NCBI GenBank assembly: GCA_049973945.1
Contig: JBMFJH010000016.1
Coordinates: forward strand, 1-35,520
Direction: 5' to 3'
DNA from: Acd1 sp049973945
Lineage (GTDB): Archaea > Thermoproteota > Thermoprotei_A > Sulfolobales > Sulfolobaceae
DNA length: 35,520 bases
A program made the translations under genes and the position numbers. A model generated the notes under the pieces. It worked only from the letters and a program-made list of their open reading frames with translations, ran no database searches and was not told the origin of the DNA. Below are positions 1-7,454 of the stretch, piece by piece (positions within the stretch are counted from its first letter, which is position 1; the number at the start of each line of letters is the position of its first letter).

Positions 1-486
1 GGAGAGGTCTGTGTCGTACATGAACGTGCCGTGGACTAGTACTGCCCCCCTCCTCTGCGCCCCGGCCATTCCGACCATCTTCTTGCCGCTGACCACCACG
101 TCGTTTATCGGGACGAACTCCCCCCTTAGGCCGAACGAGGCTAAAGCTCTTTTCAACGCTTCGCCCGCGAAGTTATACGCCTCCTCCATCGTCATCCCCT
201 TCGTCACTATCGTCCACGTTATCTCCCCGTTCTGGTCGTGGACTACCGCCCCTCCTCCAGTGAACCTCCTCGCTACTGGAACGTTCGACCTCCTCGCTTC
301 CTCCAAGTCAACCGAGGACTCGAGCTCCTGGAACTTCCCTATCGTCACCGAGGTGGGCCTGAAAGTCCAAAGCCTGACGTAGTCGCCTATCATGTTAACG
401 GAGCGCAACAGCAGGAACGCCTCGTCCATCGCCATTTGCCAGTAGGGGTCCCTCCCGTCCAGGTCGAGGATAAGCTTGAACGCCAT
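1..486 (-). CDS. lplA: Lipoate-protein ligase A family protein, N-terminal part (runs off the window)
   Basis: The minus strand is open from an ATG at 486 to the window edge, giving 162 residues with no stop. The translation contains the LplA/LipB-family core: an early PYWQMAMDEAFL segment, the RRFTGGGAVVHD lipoyl-AMP-binding loop near residue 75, and NDVVVSGKKMVGMAGAQ followed by VLVHGTFMYDTDL, which holds the catalytic lysine region. Members attach lipoate or octanoate to the lysine of lipoyl domains using ATP. It is divergent from a radical-SAM gene starting 68 bp away that resembles archaeal lipoyl synthase subunits, which supports a role in lipoyl-protein assembly. The C-terminal half lies outside the window, so I cannot say whether it is a full-length or split (sLpl(AB)-type) ligase. 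Confidence 0.88.
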   Translation of the reverse strand, partial: MAFKLILDLDGRDPYWQMAMDEAFLLLRSVNMIGDYVRLWTFRPTSVTIGKFQELESSVDLEEARRSNVPVARRFTGGGAVVHDQNGEITWTIVTKGMTMEEAYNFAGEALKRALASFGLRGEFVPINDVVVSGKKMVGMAGAQRRGAVLVHGTFMYDTDLS

Positions 487-553
487 TTAATTAAGTGAAC
501 GCTCCTGGAATTTATGGGGTTTAGCGATTTCAGGGGCTAAGGGCTTCTACGTA

Positions 554-1387
554 ATGAGGAAGTTCACCGCCGTGAGCGTGACTGGCAGCTCCTGCTCCCT
601 CAACTGCTTCTACTGCTCCGCGAAGTACATCTCCTCCATGGAGGCAGCCTTGACCCCCGAGGAGCTGGAGAAGTTCGTCAGGAGGGCCTACTCCAGGGGC
701 ACCAGGGGCTTCCTCATAAGTGGGGGATTCGACGAGAGGGGGGTACTGAACGTTAGGCCCTACCTGAGGGTTCTGAGGGCCCTGAAGAGGGAGCTGGAGG
801 GGTTAGTCCTCAACCTCCACCCGGGCCTCCAGGACAGGGAGACGATAGAGGAGATGAGGGACGTCATAGACGTGGTCGACTTCGAGTTCGCCTACTCGCC
901 CAAGGCCTTCGCCTCTAAGGGGCTGAGGGGGAGGACGAGGGAGGACTACGTCAAGGTCCTCGAGTACTTCGTCGAGTACGGCCCGGAGCACGTAGTCCCC
1001 CACGTGATGCTGGGGCTCCCCAACGACGAGGTCAAGGAGGCGATAGAGGTGGCGTCCTCCTTCAGGCCCTACCTCATCAACTTCCTCGTCCTCATCCCGA
1101 CCAAGGGGACTCCGTCCGGGAGGCTCCCGCTGCCGAGAGTCGAGGAAGTCCTGAAGGCGATCGAGCTGGGCCACAGCCTGAACGGGGGCAGGGTGGGCCT
1201 GGGCTGCATGAGGCCCCACGCGCTTAAGGAAGCCCTGGACAGGGAGGCCGTGGCTAAAGGCCTGGTGAGGAGGGTAGCGAACCCCCACCCCAGGGTGGTC
1301 AAGGAGTTCGGCCTGGAGCTCTACGACGCCTGTTGCAGCTTGCCCGAGGAGCTCCTGGAGGGGTTCAGGCTGGCCTCAAGTCCCTGA
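554..1387 (+). CDS. Radical-SAM protein, archaeal lipoyl synthase (LipS1/LipS2) type
   Basis: A 277-residue protein with the radical-SAM cluster motif CSLNCFYC (CxxxCxxC) at about residues 14-21, so it should bind a [4Fe-4S] cluster and cleave S-adenosylmethionine. Further cysteines near the C-terminus (CMRPH about residue 217, DACCSLPEE about residue 260) could bind an auxiliary cluster, as expected for sulfur-inserting enzymes. The family is often annotated as biotin synthase-like. Its place between a lipoate-protein ligase and a second radical-SAM gene matches the archaeal two-protein lipoyl synthase LipS1 plus LipS2, which insert two sulfurs into an octanoyl group. I cannot tell which of the two it is. 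The ATG follows an AT-rich stretch closely, consistent with a leaderless transcript. Its end overlaps the end of the convergent gene by 23 bp. Confidence 0.75.
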   Translation: MRKFTAVSVTGSSCSLNCFYCSAKYISSMEAALTPEELEKFVRRAYSRGTRGFLISGGFDERGVLNVRPYLRVLRALKRELEGLVLNLHPGLQDRETIEEMRDVIDVVDFEFAYSPKAFASKGLRGRTREDYVKVLEYFVEYGPEHVVPHVMLGLPNDEVKEAIEVASSFRPYLINFLVLIPTKGTPSGRLPLPRVEEVLKAIELGHSLNGGRVGLGCMRPHALKEALDREAVAKGLVRRVANPHPRVVKEFGLELYDACCSLPEELLEGFRLASSP

Positions 1388-2231
1388 CGGTGTAGGGGAG
1401 GTTGTACTGGGGGCCCAACGGGTCCTCGTTGTAGTAGGGCCTGTCGCAGTGGGGGCAGCCGGAGGTGAAGTAGTGGCCTTGGGGGAACTCCCTGACGGCC
1501 ACCAGCTCCTCCCCGTCGAACTCAGCGACCTCGTGAAGCCTCCTGCCCCTCATCAGGGCGAGCCTCAGGGCCTGCATCATCCTGTACTTCCTCAGGTTGG
1601 GCCTGGGTCTGCCCTCCAGGGGCGTGCCCTTCACGGGGGTGAAGGCGAAGAGGGCGACGGAGACCCCGTTCCTCAGGAAGAGCTCCATCGTCTCTGCGAA
1701 CTCCCTGTCCGTCTCCCCCAGGCCGTAAATAAGGTGCGCCACCGCCCTCCACGGGCCGAGGACTTCCCTAGCCTTGACCAGGAACTGGAAGTACTCCCAG
1801 AAGTCGAAGGGCTTGTTCACGGCCCTGAACAGCCTAGGCACCGTGTCGACCCCAGAGCCGAGGTAGTCGACCCCCTCCTCCTTCAGCTCGAGCAAGGTCT
1901 CAACGCTCACGGGCACGATAGTGACCGACTTGGGGACTCCCCTCACGGCCCTCACAATTCTGACGGTCTCCTCCTCGAAGCCGTCCTTGACGACGGTCTG
2001 CAGGCAGAACCTCCTGAAGCCGGTGAGCCTCTCGGCTACGGACTCCAGCTCGACGGGGAACCACCTGACCCTCGAGAGGTAGGACTTGTCCGCGGCGAAA
2101 GACAAAGGCTGGGAGCAAAAAGAACAGCTCGCCTTACACCCCCCGGCCATCAGAGCGTAGGCGGTCTCGCTGAACTTCCTCCCCGTCCTCAGGAAGCGGT
2201 AAGTCCCCGCCGAGAGGAGCACGAGGGTCAA
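1365..2231 (-). CDS. Second radical-SAM protein, archaeal lipoyl synthase (LipS1/LipS2) type
   Basis: The radical-SAM motif CKASCSFC lies about 25-32 residues after the chosen start, and a C-terminal pair GCPHCDRPYYNE near residue 265 could ligate an auxiliary iron-sulfur cluster. Length is about 288 residues. The frame is open further upstream (to 2342), but that extension lies inside the preceding gene in another frame and looks non-coding. I chose the TTG at 2231 because it overlaps the TGA stop of the upstream gene (TTGA), which suggests translational coupling; GTG at 2222 is the alternative. With the convergent radical-SAM gene and the lipoate ligase nearby, the best reading is the partner subunit of a two-component lipoyl synthase. 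Biotin-synthase-like enzymes with another sulfur-insertion role remain possible. Confidence 0.72.
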   Translation of the reverse strand: MTLVLLSAGTYRFLRTGRKFSETAYALMAGGCKASCSFCSQPLSFAADKSYLSRVRWFPVELESVAERLTGFRRFCLQTVVKDGFEEETVRIVRAVRGVPKSVTIVPVSVETLLELKEEGVDYLGSGVDTVPRLFRAVNKPFDFWEYFQFLVKAREVLGPWRAVAHLIYGLGETDREFAETMELFLRNGVSVALFAFTPVKGTPLEGRPRPNLRKYRMMQALRLALMRGRRLHEVAEFDGEELVAVREFPQGHYFTSGCPHCDRPYYNEDPLGPQYNLPYTVRDLRPA

Positions 2232-2653
2232 GAGAAGAGCGCCATCACGCTCCTGAACACCATCGCCATTAAGCTTAACGCCTGGTTGACCTGCTCGGCT
2301 ATCCTGTCGATCAGGATGTAGTACACCAGCGTCCCGAACCACTTCGCGAGCCTCAGGTAGGTCACGAGCTTCCTAATGCTCCTCTCCAGTGCCGCAAAGA
2401 CGTTCCTCAGCCAGTCCGTCACGAGCGACTCTTTGAGGGAGGAGACGAGCTTCAGGAACCTCTTGCCCCCCATGCTCAGTTTCGACAGGATGTAGGAGTC
2501 TATCTCTAGGCCGTACCTCCAGACGAGGCTCAAGAGCTTGAACTCCTCCTTGAACTCGTGCTTGAATATCATGAGCCTGTACACGTCCTCGGGGGCAACG
2601 CTGGGGGGCTTGTTGGGGTTGGGCGCGTTGGGGTTATGTGCGGCGGTAATCAT
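2228..2653 (-). CDS. Unknown helical protein coupled to the radical-SAM gene
   Basis: A 141-residue open frame from an ATG at 2653, whose TGA stop overlaps the TTG start of the downstream radical-SAM gene. The first ~20 residues are rich in proline and asparagine (PNAPNPNKPP), and the rest reads as long amphipathic helices ending in a hydrophobic stretch (VNQALSLMAMVFRSVMALF). There are no cysteines and no recognisable motif. I do not recognise the family. Codon usage is like the neighbours (AGG, CTC, AAC), and the coupling suggests co-expression with the lipoyl synthase-like gene. It could be an accessory or membrane-proximal factor; nothing in the sequence fixes a role. Confidence 0.6.
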   Translation of the reverse strand: MITAAHNPNAPNPNKPPSVAPEDVYRLMIFKHEFKEEFKLLSLVWRYGLEIDSYILSKLSMGGKRFLKLVSSLKESLVTDWLRNVFAALERSIRKLVTYLRLAKWFGTLVYYILIDRIAEQVNQALSLMAMVFRSVMALFS

Positions 2654-2809
2654 AATGGTCGAAGTCCCTCTTTGAGGAGTATTACTATATTAAGGAGCCA
2701 ACCCGTGACTGGCCCTTGCCTAGCCCGCGCGAGGTGTAAGCTATAAGGTCAAGCTCTGAGGGGCAGCTCGCTTTGGACGTAGCGTGCGTTACGAGGCTCC
2801 CTTATTAGA

Positions 2810-2828
2810 GGACTGCGCAAGGCAGTCC
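2810..2828. other. Perfect 7 bp hairpin in the 2654-2840 intergenic stretch
   Basis: GGACTGC-GCAAG-GCAGTCC forms a perfect stem with a 5 nt loop. It sits directly beyond the end of the TusA-like gene, inside 187 bp without a convincing open frame. The stem is followed by a second short inverted repeat (GTGTTTACAC). It could be a transcription end signal for the minus-strand gene or part of a small RNA; I have no further support for either. Confidence 0.35.
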
Positions 2829-2840
2829 ACGGTGTTTACA

Positions 2841-3146
2841 CTATGGGGAACCCGCTACGCCAGGGGTTTCCCCTCCCGCCCCGTTCGCGCCTGTCACCTT
2901 CCTTATGACGACCTCGTAGACTCCGTCGCGAGTACTCGTCTTAACTACTTCGCAGTCCAATTCGGGGGCGTAAGCAACGATAAGTCTGAAACATGCGGGG
3001 TCGTCCACGATCACCTTTGCCTCCCCCGGCTCCATGACGTATGCCTTCTTCACGAACGTCATGAACGGCTCGGGGCAGGGCAGGCCCCTCAGGTCTATTA
3101 CCCTCACGTGAACCAGAGAAATTCCTACAACATTCAAATTTTCCAC
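2841..3146 (-). CDS. TusA/SirA-like sulfur carrier protein
   Basis: A protein of up to 101 residues starting at GTG 3146. The hallmark is VIDLRGLPCPEPFM near residue 16, which matches the CPxP motif of the TusA/SirA/YeeD family; the cysteine carries persulfide sulfur to acceptor proteins. The fold-sized core (to about residue 85, EVVIRKV) is followed by a Gly/Pro-rich tail of about 15 residues that TusA proteins usually lack. The start is preceded by an AT-rich promoter-like stretch (AAATTTTACAAAG on the coding strand). TusA proteins feed sulfur into tRNA thiolation, cofactor synthesis and, in sulfur oxidisers, the sHdr pathway, which also depends on lipoyl proteins. Its closeness to the lipoate cluster is therefore suggestive but not proof. 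Confidence 0.82.
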   Translation of the reverse strand: MENLNVVGISLVHVRVIDLRGLPCPEPFMTFVKKAYVMEPGEAKVIVDDPACFRLIVAYAPELDCEVVKTSTRDGVYEVVIRKVTGANGAGGETPGVAGSP

Positions 3147-3198
3147 TATTTACACAATCTTTGTAAAATTTCTCCCTAGGGGCGGGGCCGTCGACGCC

Positions 3199-3207
3199 AA
3201 ATATTAA
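3199..3207 (+). promoter_or_regulatory. TATA box for the class V aminotransferase
   Basis: AAATATTAA lies about 30 nt before the ATG at 3237. This is the archaeal spacing for a leaderless or near-leaderless transcript; no clear ribosome binding site precedes the ATG. Confidence 0.55.
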
Positions 3208-3236
3208 TCCTAACGCTTACTTTTACCCGACCTCAT

Positions 3237-4403
3237 ATGGGCCAAGTCGAGAGGGACAGGAGGCTCCTAATGCACGTGGGGCCGGTCACGATAGAGGACG
3301 AGGTCCTGCTCGCCGGGATGAAGAACAACGTGGGCTTCTCCTCCCCCGAGTTTGTCGAGGCGATGGGGAAGATCCTCAAGGGGCTGAGGAAGGTCTTCGG
3401 GGTCGACGAGAGCTACCAGACCTTCACAATAGTAGGAGGCGGGACTTCGGCAATGGAGAGCGTGGTGAGCCTCCTGAGGAGGGGGGAGAGGGTTCTGGTC
3501 GTGTCGAACGGGGTCTTCGGCGACAGGTGGGAGCCACTCCTCAAGAGGTACCCCCTGCAGGTCGACGTACTCAGGGCCGAGCCGGGGGAGTACGTGCCCC
3601 CCGAGTTGGTCGAGGAAAAGGCGAGCAAGGAGAGGTACGCGATGGTCACCATGACCCACGTGGAGACGAGCACGGGAGTCAGGCACCCCGTTGAGGAGAC
3701 CGCCAGGAGGATCAGGGACAAGGTCGACTTGATAGTGGTCGACGGGGTCTCCGCGGCTGGGGCTGAAACTGCTAAGGCCAAGGACTGGGGGGTGGACGTT
3801 TACTTGACCGCGAGCCAGAAGGCCCTGGGCGCCCCTCCTGGGCTTGGACTGCTCGCCCTTTCTCCAAACGCCCTGGAGAGGCTCAAGGGGGAGTCGATTT
3901 CCGGCTACCTCCTCGACCTGAGGAACTGGTTGCCCGTCATGAGGAACTTCGAGGAGGGCAAGATGGGGTACTTCAGCACGTTACCCGTTCACACGGCTTT
4001 GATGCTAGCTAAGGCCCTGGAGCTCATAGAGAAGGAGGGGGTAGAGAACAGGGTGAAGAGGCACGAGAGGGTGGCCAGGGCTATAAGGGCCGGAGTGGAG
4101 GGGATGGGATTGTCAGTAGTGGCGAGGAAACCCGAGGCCTACAGCAACACGGTGACCGGAGTCCTGGTGAAGAGCACAGACCCGAGCAAAGTGCTCAGCT
4201 CAGTCATCGACGAGGGGCTAGAGTTGGCACCCGGCGTCCACCCCAAGCTCCAGGGCAGGTACTTCAGGATAGGCCACATGGGCTGGGTCACGCCAAACGA
4301 CGCCATAGCCACGATAGCCGCGCTGGAGAGGGTTCTGAAGTCGTTGGGAGAGGACGTCAGAGTCGGAGAGGGAGTGAGGGCGGCGCAGTTGGCCCTGGCT
4401 TAG
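3237..4403 (+). CDS. Class V PLP-dependent aminotransferase (serine/alanine-glyoxylate or serine-pyruvate type)
   Basis: A 388-residue protein matching fold-type I, class V aminotransferases. The early LMHVGPVTIEDEVL corresponds to the family's xxxGPV N-terminus, TIVGGGTSAMES near residue 65 binds the cofactor phosphate, VDGVSAAGAE holds the PLP-pyridine aspartate, and TASQKALGAPPGLG near residue 195 contains the Schiff-base lysine. The C-terminal FRIGHMGWV matches the carboxylate-binding end of the family. Length is normal. Members transfer the amino group of serine or alanine to glyoxylate or pyruvate; the exact substrate cannot be read from sequence. It stands alone, divergent from the TusA-like gene, with its own TATA box. 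Confidence 0.88.
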   Translation: MGQVERDRRLLMHVGPVTIEDEVLLAGMKNNVGFSSPEFVEAMGKILKGLRKVFGVDESYQTFTIVGGGTSAMESVVSLLRRGERVLVVSNGVFGDRWEPLLKRYPLQVDVLRAEPGEYVPPELVEEKASKERYAMVTMTHVETSTGVRHPVEETARRIRDKVDLIVVDGVSAAGAETAKAKDWGVDVYLTASQKALGAPPGLGLLALSPNALERLKGESISGYLLDLRNWLPVMRNFEEGKMGYFSTLPVHTALMLAKALELIEKEGVENRVKRHERVARAIRAGVEGMGLSVVARKPEAYSNTVTGVLVKSTDPSKVLSSVIDEGLELAPGVHPKLQGRYFRIGHMGWVTPNDAIATIAALERVLKSLGEDVRVGEGVRAAQLALA

Positions 4404-4749
4404 GTCGAGTCGCCCGCCTTCTGCGGAGCTTTACACGGCGCTGGTAGACCGCCCTGTCCTTCTCGACATCCGTCATGACGTGCGAGACTGAGTCTTACGC
4501 AATTTGGTCTTTCACTCGGCGTCATATCTGGCAGGTTATATCAGGTGTTGAGTCCGCGCACTAGTCTCAGAGGCGGGCCAGGCCTGCCGTGAACTCTAAG
4601 TGAACTAGCCACACAGTTAACTATTAACAGACTTTATAGATTGAACAAGCTGAAATAACAGTCACGGGCATGCAGCCCGCTAGCGAACGGTCAGGGATTG
4701 AAACGAAGAATTCACAACGATCGATTTTCCCCATCTTAAAAAACCTCGT
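4404..4749. other. Gene-free stretch of about 345 bp
   Basis: No convincing open frame, tRNA or rRNA is seen. The first part is GC-rich and the second (about 4610-4660) is AT-rich. One GGGATTGAAAC motif at about 4693-4703 looks like the 3' end of many archaeal CRISPR repeats, but there is no second copy here, so it is not an array. The stretch separates two converging transcription units, so it may hold their terminators. Confidence 0.5.
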
Positions 4750-5559
4750 TCACTCGCCCTGATGCATGTGGGCTTCGTGGCCGTGCATCTCCGCGTGGTG
4801 AGCGAAGGGAGACGCGTCCCCCATCACGGCGTTGGTCACTCCTATACCTATTATGAAGGCGCCTAGGATCGCCAGCGACAGCACTCCAGCCCTTGCCAAT
4901 ATCGACAAGTCCTTCGCGACGTTCACGAGACCCTTGTAGGCCAGGGCGACCACAGCTGATTGGGCGAGCCAAGAGCCCAGGCCGAACAAGAGGCCGACAG
5001 CGAACCCCAGGTTCTGAGGGATTATCGGGTGGATTATCGTCGTTATGAAGAGCACCACGAAGAAGTCCCCTCCGAACGCCGCCGCGACGCCGTGGATCCA
5101 GATGGCCCTGTAGTCTGCCCTCGCCTGGACGCCCTCTTCTCCCCTCCCCTTCTTACGCTCTTTAGCCTTTAAGAAGAGTGCTACTCCCAGCATGGTCAGT
5201 CCGACTATCACGCTCACTAACGGGTCGTAGACGCCTTCGCTGAGGATCGGAAGGACTTGTGAGGTCAGAGCACTGAGGGCGGCCCAAACCAGCGTCAGAG
5301 CCCCCGCGAACACCGCGGTCGAGAGCATCGCCTTCTTAAGGCTCTCTTGCATCATGGCGTAGGATATCGTTATTGGCCAGGTGTGCTCGTCGGGCTTCAG
5401 GCCGTGGATTACGCCGATGAGGAGTACTGCAACGGGCCAGATGTAACCGAGTGCGTGGATAATTTCATGCGCGATGGGTTCCATGACGTCCGGTAGCGAG
5501 AGTATTGCGATAGCCAGACCCGTGGAGACGACGGCCGCAATAGCGAACTCCTTTTTCAT
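4750..5559 (-). CDS. NiCoT/UreH-like polytopic membrane protein with histidine-rich tail (probable metal transporter)
   Basis: A 269-residue protein with about six to seven hydrophobic segments. Segment two carries GVIHGLKPDEHTWP, resembling the HxxxxDH-type metal motif of nickel/cobalt transporters, and a later segment has IWIHGVAAAFGGDFFVV. The C-terminus is histidine-rich (HHAEMHGHEAHMHQGE), typical of metal-binding tails. A charged cytoplasmic loop (KAKERKKGRGEEG) divides the halves. Members move Ni, Co or related ions across the membrane; the direction and ion are not fixed by sequence. The promoter region has a TATA box (TTTTATAA, about 5593-5600) beside a DtxR-like palindrome, which supports metal regulation. 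An alternative is a sulfite/thiosulfate-exporter-like protein; the histidine content argues for metal. Confidence 0.65.
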   Translation of the reverse strand: MKKEFAIAAVVSTGLAIAILSLPDVMEPIAHEIIHALGYIWPVAVLLIGVIHGLKPDEHTWPITISYAMMQESLKKAMLSTAVFAGALTLVWAALSALTSQVLPILSEGVYDPLVSVIVGLTMLGVALFLKAKERKKGRGEEGVQARADYRAIWIHGVAAAFGGDFFVVLFITTIIHPIIPQNLGFAVGLLFGLGSWLAQSAVVALAYKGLVNVAKDLSILARAGVLSLAILGAFIIGIGVTNAVMGDASPFAHHAEMHGHEAHMHQGE

Positions 5560-5601
5560 TTGGGTTCCACTAAAATCATATTCGTTGGCGAGTTATAAAA
5601 T

Positions 5602-5618
5602 TTTAGGGTAAGCCTAAA
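5602..5618. promoter_or_regulatory. DtxR/MntR-like operator palindrome at the metal transporter promoter
   Basis: TTTAGGGTAAGCCTAAA is a near-perfect inverted repeat (TTTAGG/CCTAAA) that matches the general form of DtxR-family metal-repressor sites (TTAGG-TTA-GCCTAA). It lies immediately upstream of, and touching, the TATA box of the minus-strand transporter gene, where a bound repressor would block TBP/TFB. Confidence 0.55.
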
Positions 5619-5730
5619 CGAAATCGGCGTTTATGGGAAAAATTCGAACGTCCGAGTAGGGAGAGAACGCGAGTCAAAAACTAATATCGTTGCGTTGTTA
5701 TTATAGTCGCTAGGTACTATATTGAGCAAA

Positions 5731-5740
5731 CATATATATA
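5731..5740 (+). promoter_or_regulatory. TATA box for the SRPBCC-domain gene
   Basis: CATATATATA lies about 40 nt before the ATG at 5778, which would place transcription start about 10-15 nt before the start codon. Confidence 0.5.
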
Positions 5741-5777
5741 CACAACATAGAGTGGAAAAATTCCTGGGTGCTGTGCG

Positions 5778-6641
5778 ATGGTCGAGAGCTACGCTAACTC
5801 GCTGAACCTTCCAGTCCCCAAGGAAAGGGTCGTGACATTATTTACCGACCCCTATTGGCTCGCAGGTGCCACCGGCCATATTGCTGTCCTAGCGGTGTAC
5901 AGCCGCGAACTGCACCGTTACGTCCAGCTGTCACACGTCAGTGCGGCTCCCAACAGGTTTAGAGTCGTCTACGTCCTCGGCAGGATCGAGGAGAAGCTCC
6001 AGCCGGTTCTAGGCGAACTTGACGGCCCCCACCTCTCGCCGTCTGGTGTGAGCTACACGGGGCACAGCGACGACATGAAGCTCAAGTGGGCCTTGAACTT
6101 GAACATAACCCAAACGAAACCGGGCGAGACCAGCGTGGAGTTCACGATAAAAGTAAGCATGACGAGAGACTTTCTCGACACGATCGTAAAGACCCCAGGC
6201 TTCCTCGGTAGGCACATCATCGAGGATCACCTGATTCCTTACCTCAAGCTATACGTGAAGCCCGTTCAGGTGGAGCAACCGAGGCTAAAGCCTACGAAGT
6301 TGCTCGAGAAGTGGGGCCCCGTGTCTTCCCTGGTTCGAGAGGCCCTGAGGGTCGCCAACAACGTTTCGTACGGGGTAATCGCGGTTCGGGGCAAGGACTT
6401 CTGGGGCAAGATCACGATCAAGAACGGGAGGCCAGTCGAGATAGAGGCCAACGACAGTCTAGGAAAGTTGACCGGCGAGCAGGCGCTGGTCAAGTTCGGG
6501 ACCACCATCGAAAGCGGGTACGTAGTACTGTATTCACTCAACGTGGACGCGTTGGCGACAGCGGAGCTGAACAAAGTGGCCGAGGCCGCTTGGAGGGAAG
6601 AGACGGAGCTTTTAAGCCGGGATTTCTCCCGTAACCCGTAG
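5778..6641 (+). CDS. SRPBCC (START/CoxG-like) protein with C-terminal PATAN/DUF4388-like domain
   Basis: A 287-residue soluble protein in two parts. Residues 1-155 resemble SRPBCC ligand-binding proteins: VPKERVVTLFTDP at the start, then RVVYVLGRIEEKL, and a C-terminal helix DHLIPYLKLYVKP. Residues about 185-260 (VSYGVIAVRGKDFWGKITI, NGRPVEIEA, LTGEQALVKFG) have the layout of a PATAN/DUF4388-like domain. The first part is clearly paralogous to the gene at 20868 (shared GH.S/AL, RVVY, SD..L.W, GRH..DHLIP). The ligand is unknown. Both assignments are family inference from pattern and not from a search. Confidence 0.6.
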   Translation: MVESYANSLNLPVPKERVVTLFTDPYWLAGATGHIAVLAVYSRELHRYVQLSHVSAAPNRFRVVYVLGRIEEKLQPVLGELDGPHLSPSGVSYTGHSDDMKLKWALNLNITQTKPGETSVEFTIKVSMTRDFLDTIVKTPGFLGRHIIEDHLIPYLKLYVKPVQVEQPRLKPTKLLEKWGPVSSLVREALRVANNVSYGVIAVRGKDFWGKITIKNGRPVEIEANDSLGKLTGEQALVKFGTTIESGYVVLYSLNVDALATAELNKVAEAAWREETELLSRDFSRNP

Positions 6642-6993
6642 GGCTTTCGTCCCATTCTAGTTCGTCAAGGCCCTTGACGAACCCGTGACCTGGGCGGAGC
6701 GATAGAGCCAAGGGCTCCCTCGCGGCCGCGGTGTACTTGCGCGTTCCCCAGGGACGCCTACCGAAATCGTCCCGCGGAAACGGGGTAGGGAAGGCATCCA
6801 GGATCGGGCTGGTATTCCGCGAGAGTGCCGAGAAGCACGCGAGGACCGCGCAAAAGAGTTGAAGTGGTCTACGGGGAGAGGGAGGAAGCGACGGGACAAA
6901 TGCGAACGCGGGCGGGCTCATATGCAGTTTCGGCCCGACGCGAACCCGTCCCGCGTAGAAACCCCTATTTCCGCGATTCCGCTCATACTACTC
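6642..6993. other. Gene-free stretch with a perfect 11 bp palindrome (6660-6682)
   Basis: About 350 bp without a convincing gene. GTTCGTCAAGG-C-CCTTGACGAAC is a perfect inverted repeat of 11 bp arms with a single central base, 19 bp after the stop of the SRPBCC gene. It could be a transcription terminator or a protein-binding site. The open frame that covers the rest on the plus strand is the upstream non-coding extension of the nucleotidyltransferase gene, and its composition (arginine-rich, no conserved motif) does not look like protein. Confidence 0.5.
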
Positions 6994-7398
6994 GTGAAGC
7001 TCTCGGACGTGCTCGAGAGGCTGAGGGCCTTCAGGTGGAGCGATTACGGCGTGCGATTCGCGGTTCTCTTCGGCTCTCTGGCGAAGAAGGGCGAAGGCAA
7101 CGACGTCGACATCGCGGTCTCTAAAATCGACCCCGAGACCTACCTCAGGTTGTACCTGGACTTGCAGGACTATCTGGACACGGAAAAGGTAGACCTCGTC
7201 ACGGTGGACGAGGACACGGACTGCTACCTGGTTCACGAGGTCTTCAACAACTCCCTTATACTCTACGCGAAGGACCAGGAAGCCAAGGCGGAAATGAGGA
7301 GGATAGCCTCGATATGTGAGGACTTCCTGATAGACGCGAGGAAACTCGACTTGGTCGGGAGGAGCGTTAGGGCGGTGATGAGGAGGTGGCAGTCCTAG
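6994..7398 (+). CDS. mntA: Minimal nucleotidyltransferase (MNT), antitoxin of a HEPN/MNT pair
   Basis: Chosen from GTG 6994 (134 residues): the frame is open further upstream, but conserved sequence begins at KLSDVLERLRAF. The MNT signature VLFGSLAKKGEGNDVDIAV (GS...DVD) lies about residues 23-41; its aspartates bind the metal for nucleotide transfer. Known MNT antitoxins inactivate the partner HEPN ribonuclease by adding AMP to a residue near its active site. The stop overlaps the GTG start of the HEPN gene by 13 bp, the usual operon form. Because the HEPN gene is now broken, this antitoxin may be an orphan. Confidence 0.82.
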   Translation: MKLSDVLERLRAFRWSDYGVRFAVLFGSLAKKGEGNDVDIAVSKIDPETYLRLYLDLQDYLDTEKVDLVTVDEDTDCYLVHEVFNNSLILYAKDQEAKAEMRRIASICEDFLIDARKLDLVGRSVRAVMRRWQS

Positions 7399-7454
7399 AC
7401 AGGATGCTAGAGGACTTGAAGGACTACACGGCAAAGCTAGACGAGGTGGTCGAC

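Noticed and set aside
803..1288. Long minus-strand open frame opposite the first radical-SAM gene
   Set aside because: It is antisense to a gene with clear motifs and has no motif itself; such shadows are common in GC-rich DNA.
4690..4705. GGGATTGAAAC as a possible CRISPR repeat end (also near 34909)
   Set aside because: Only single short matches; there is no repeated unit or spacer-sized spacing, and no cas gene in the window.
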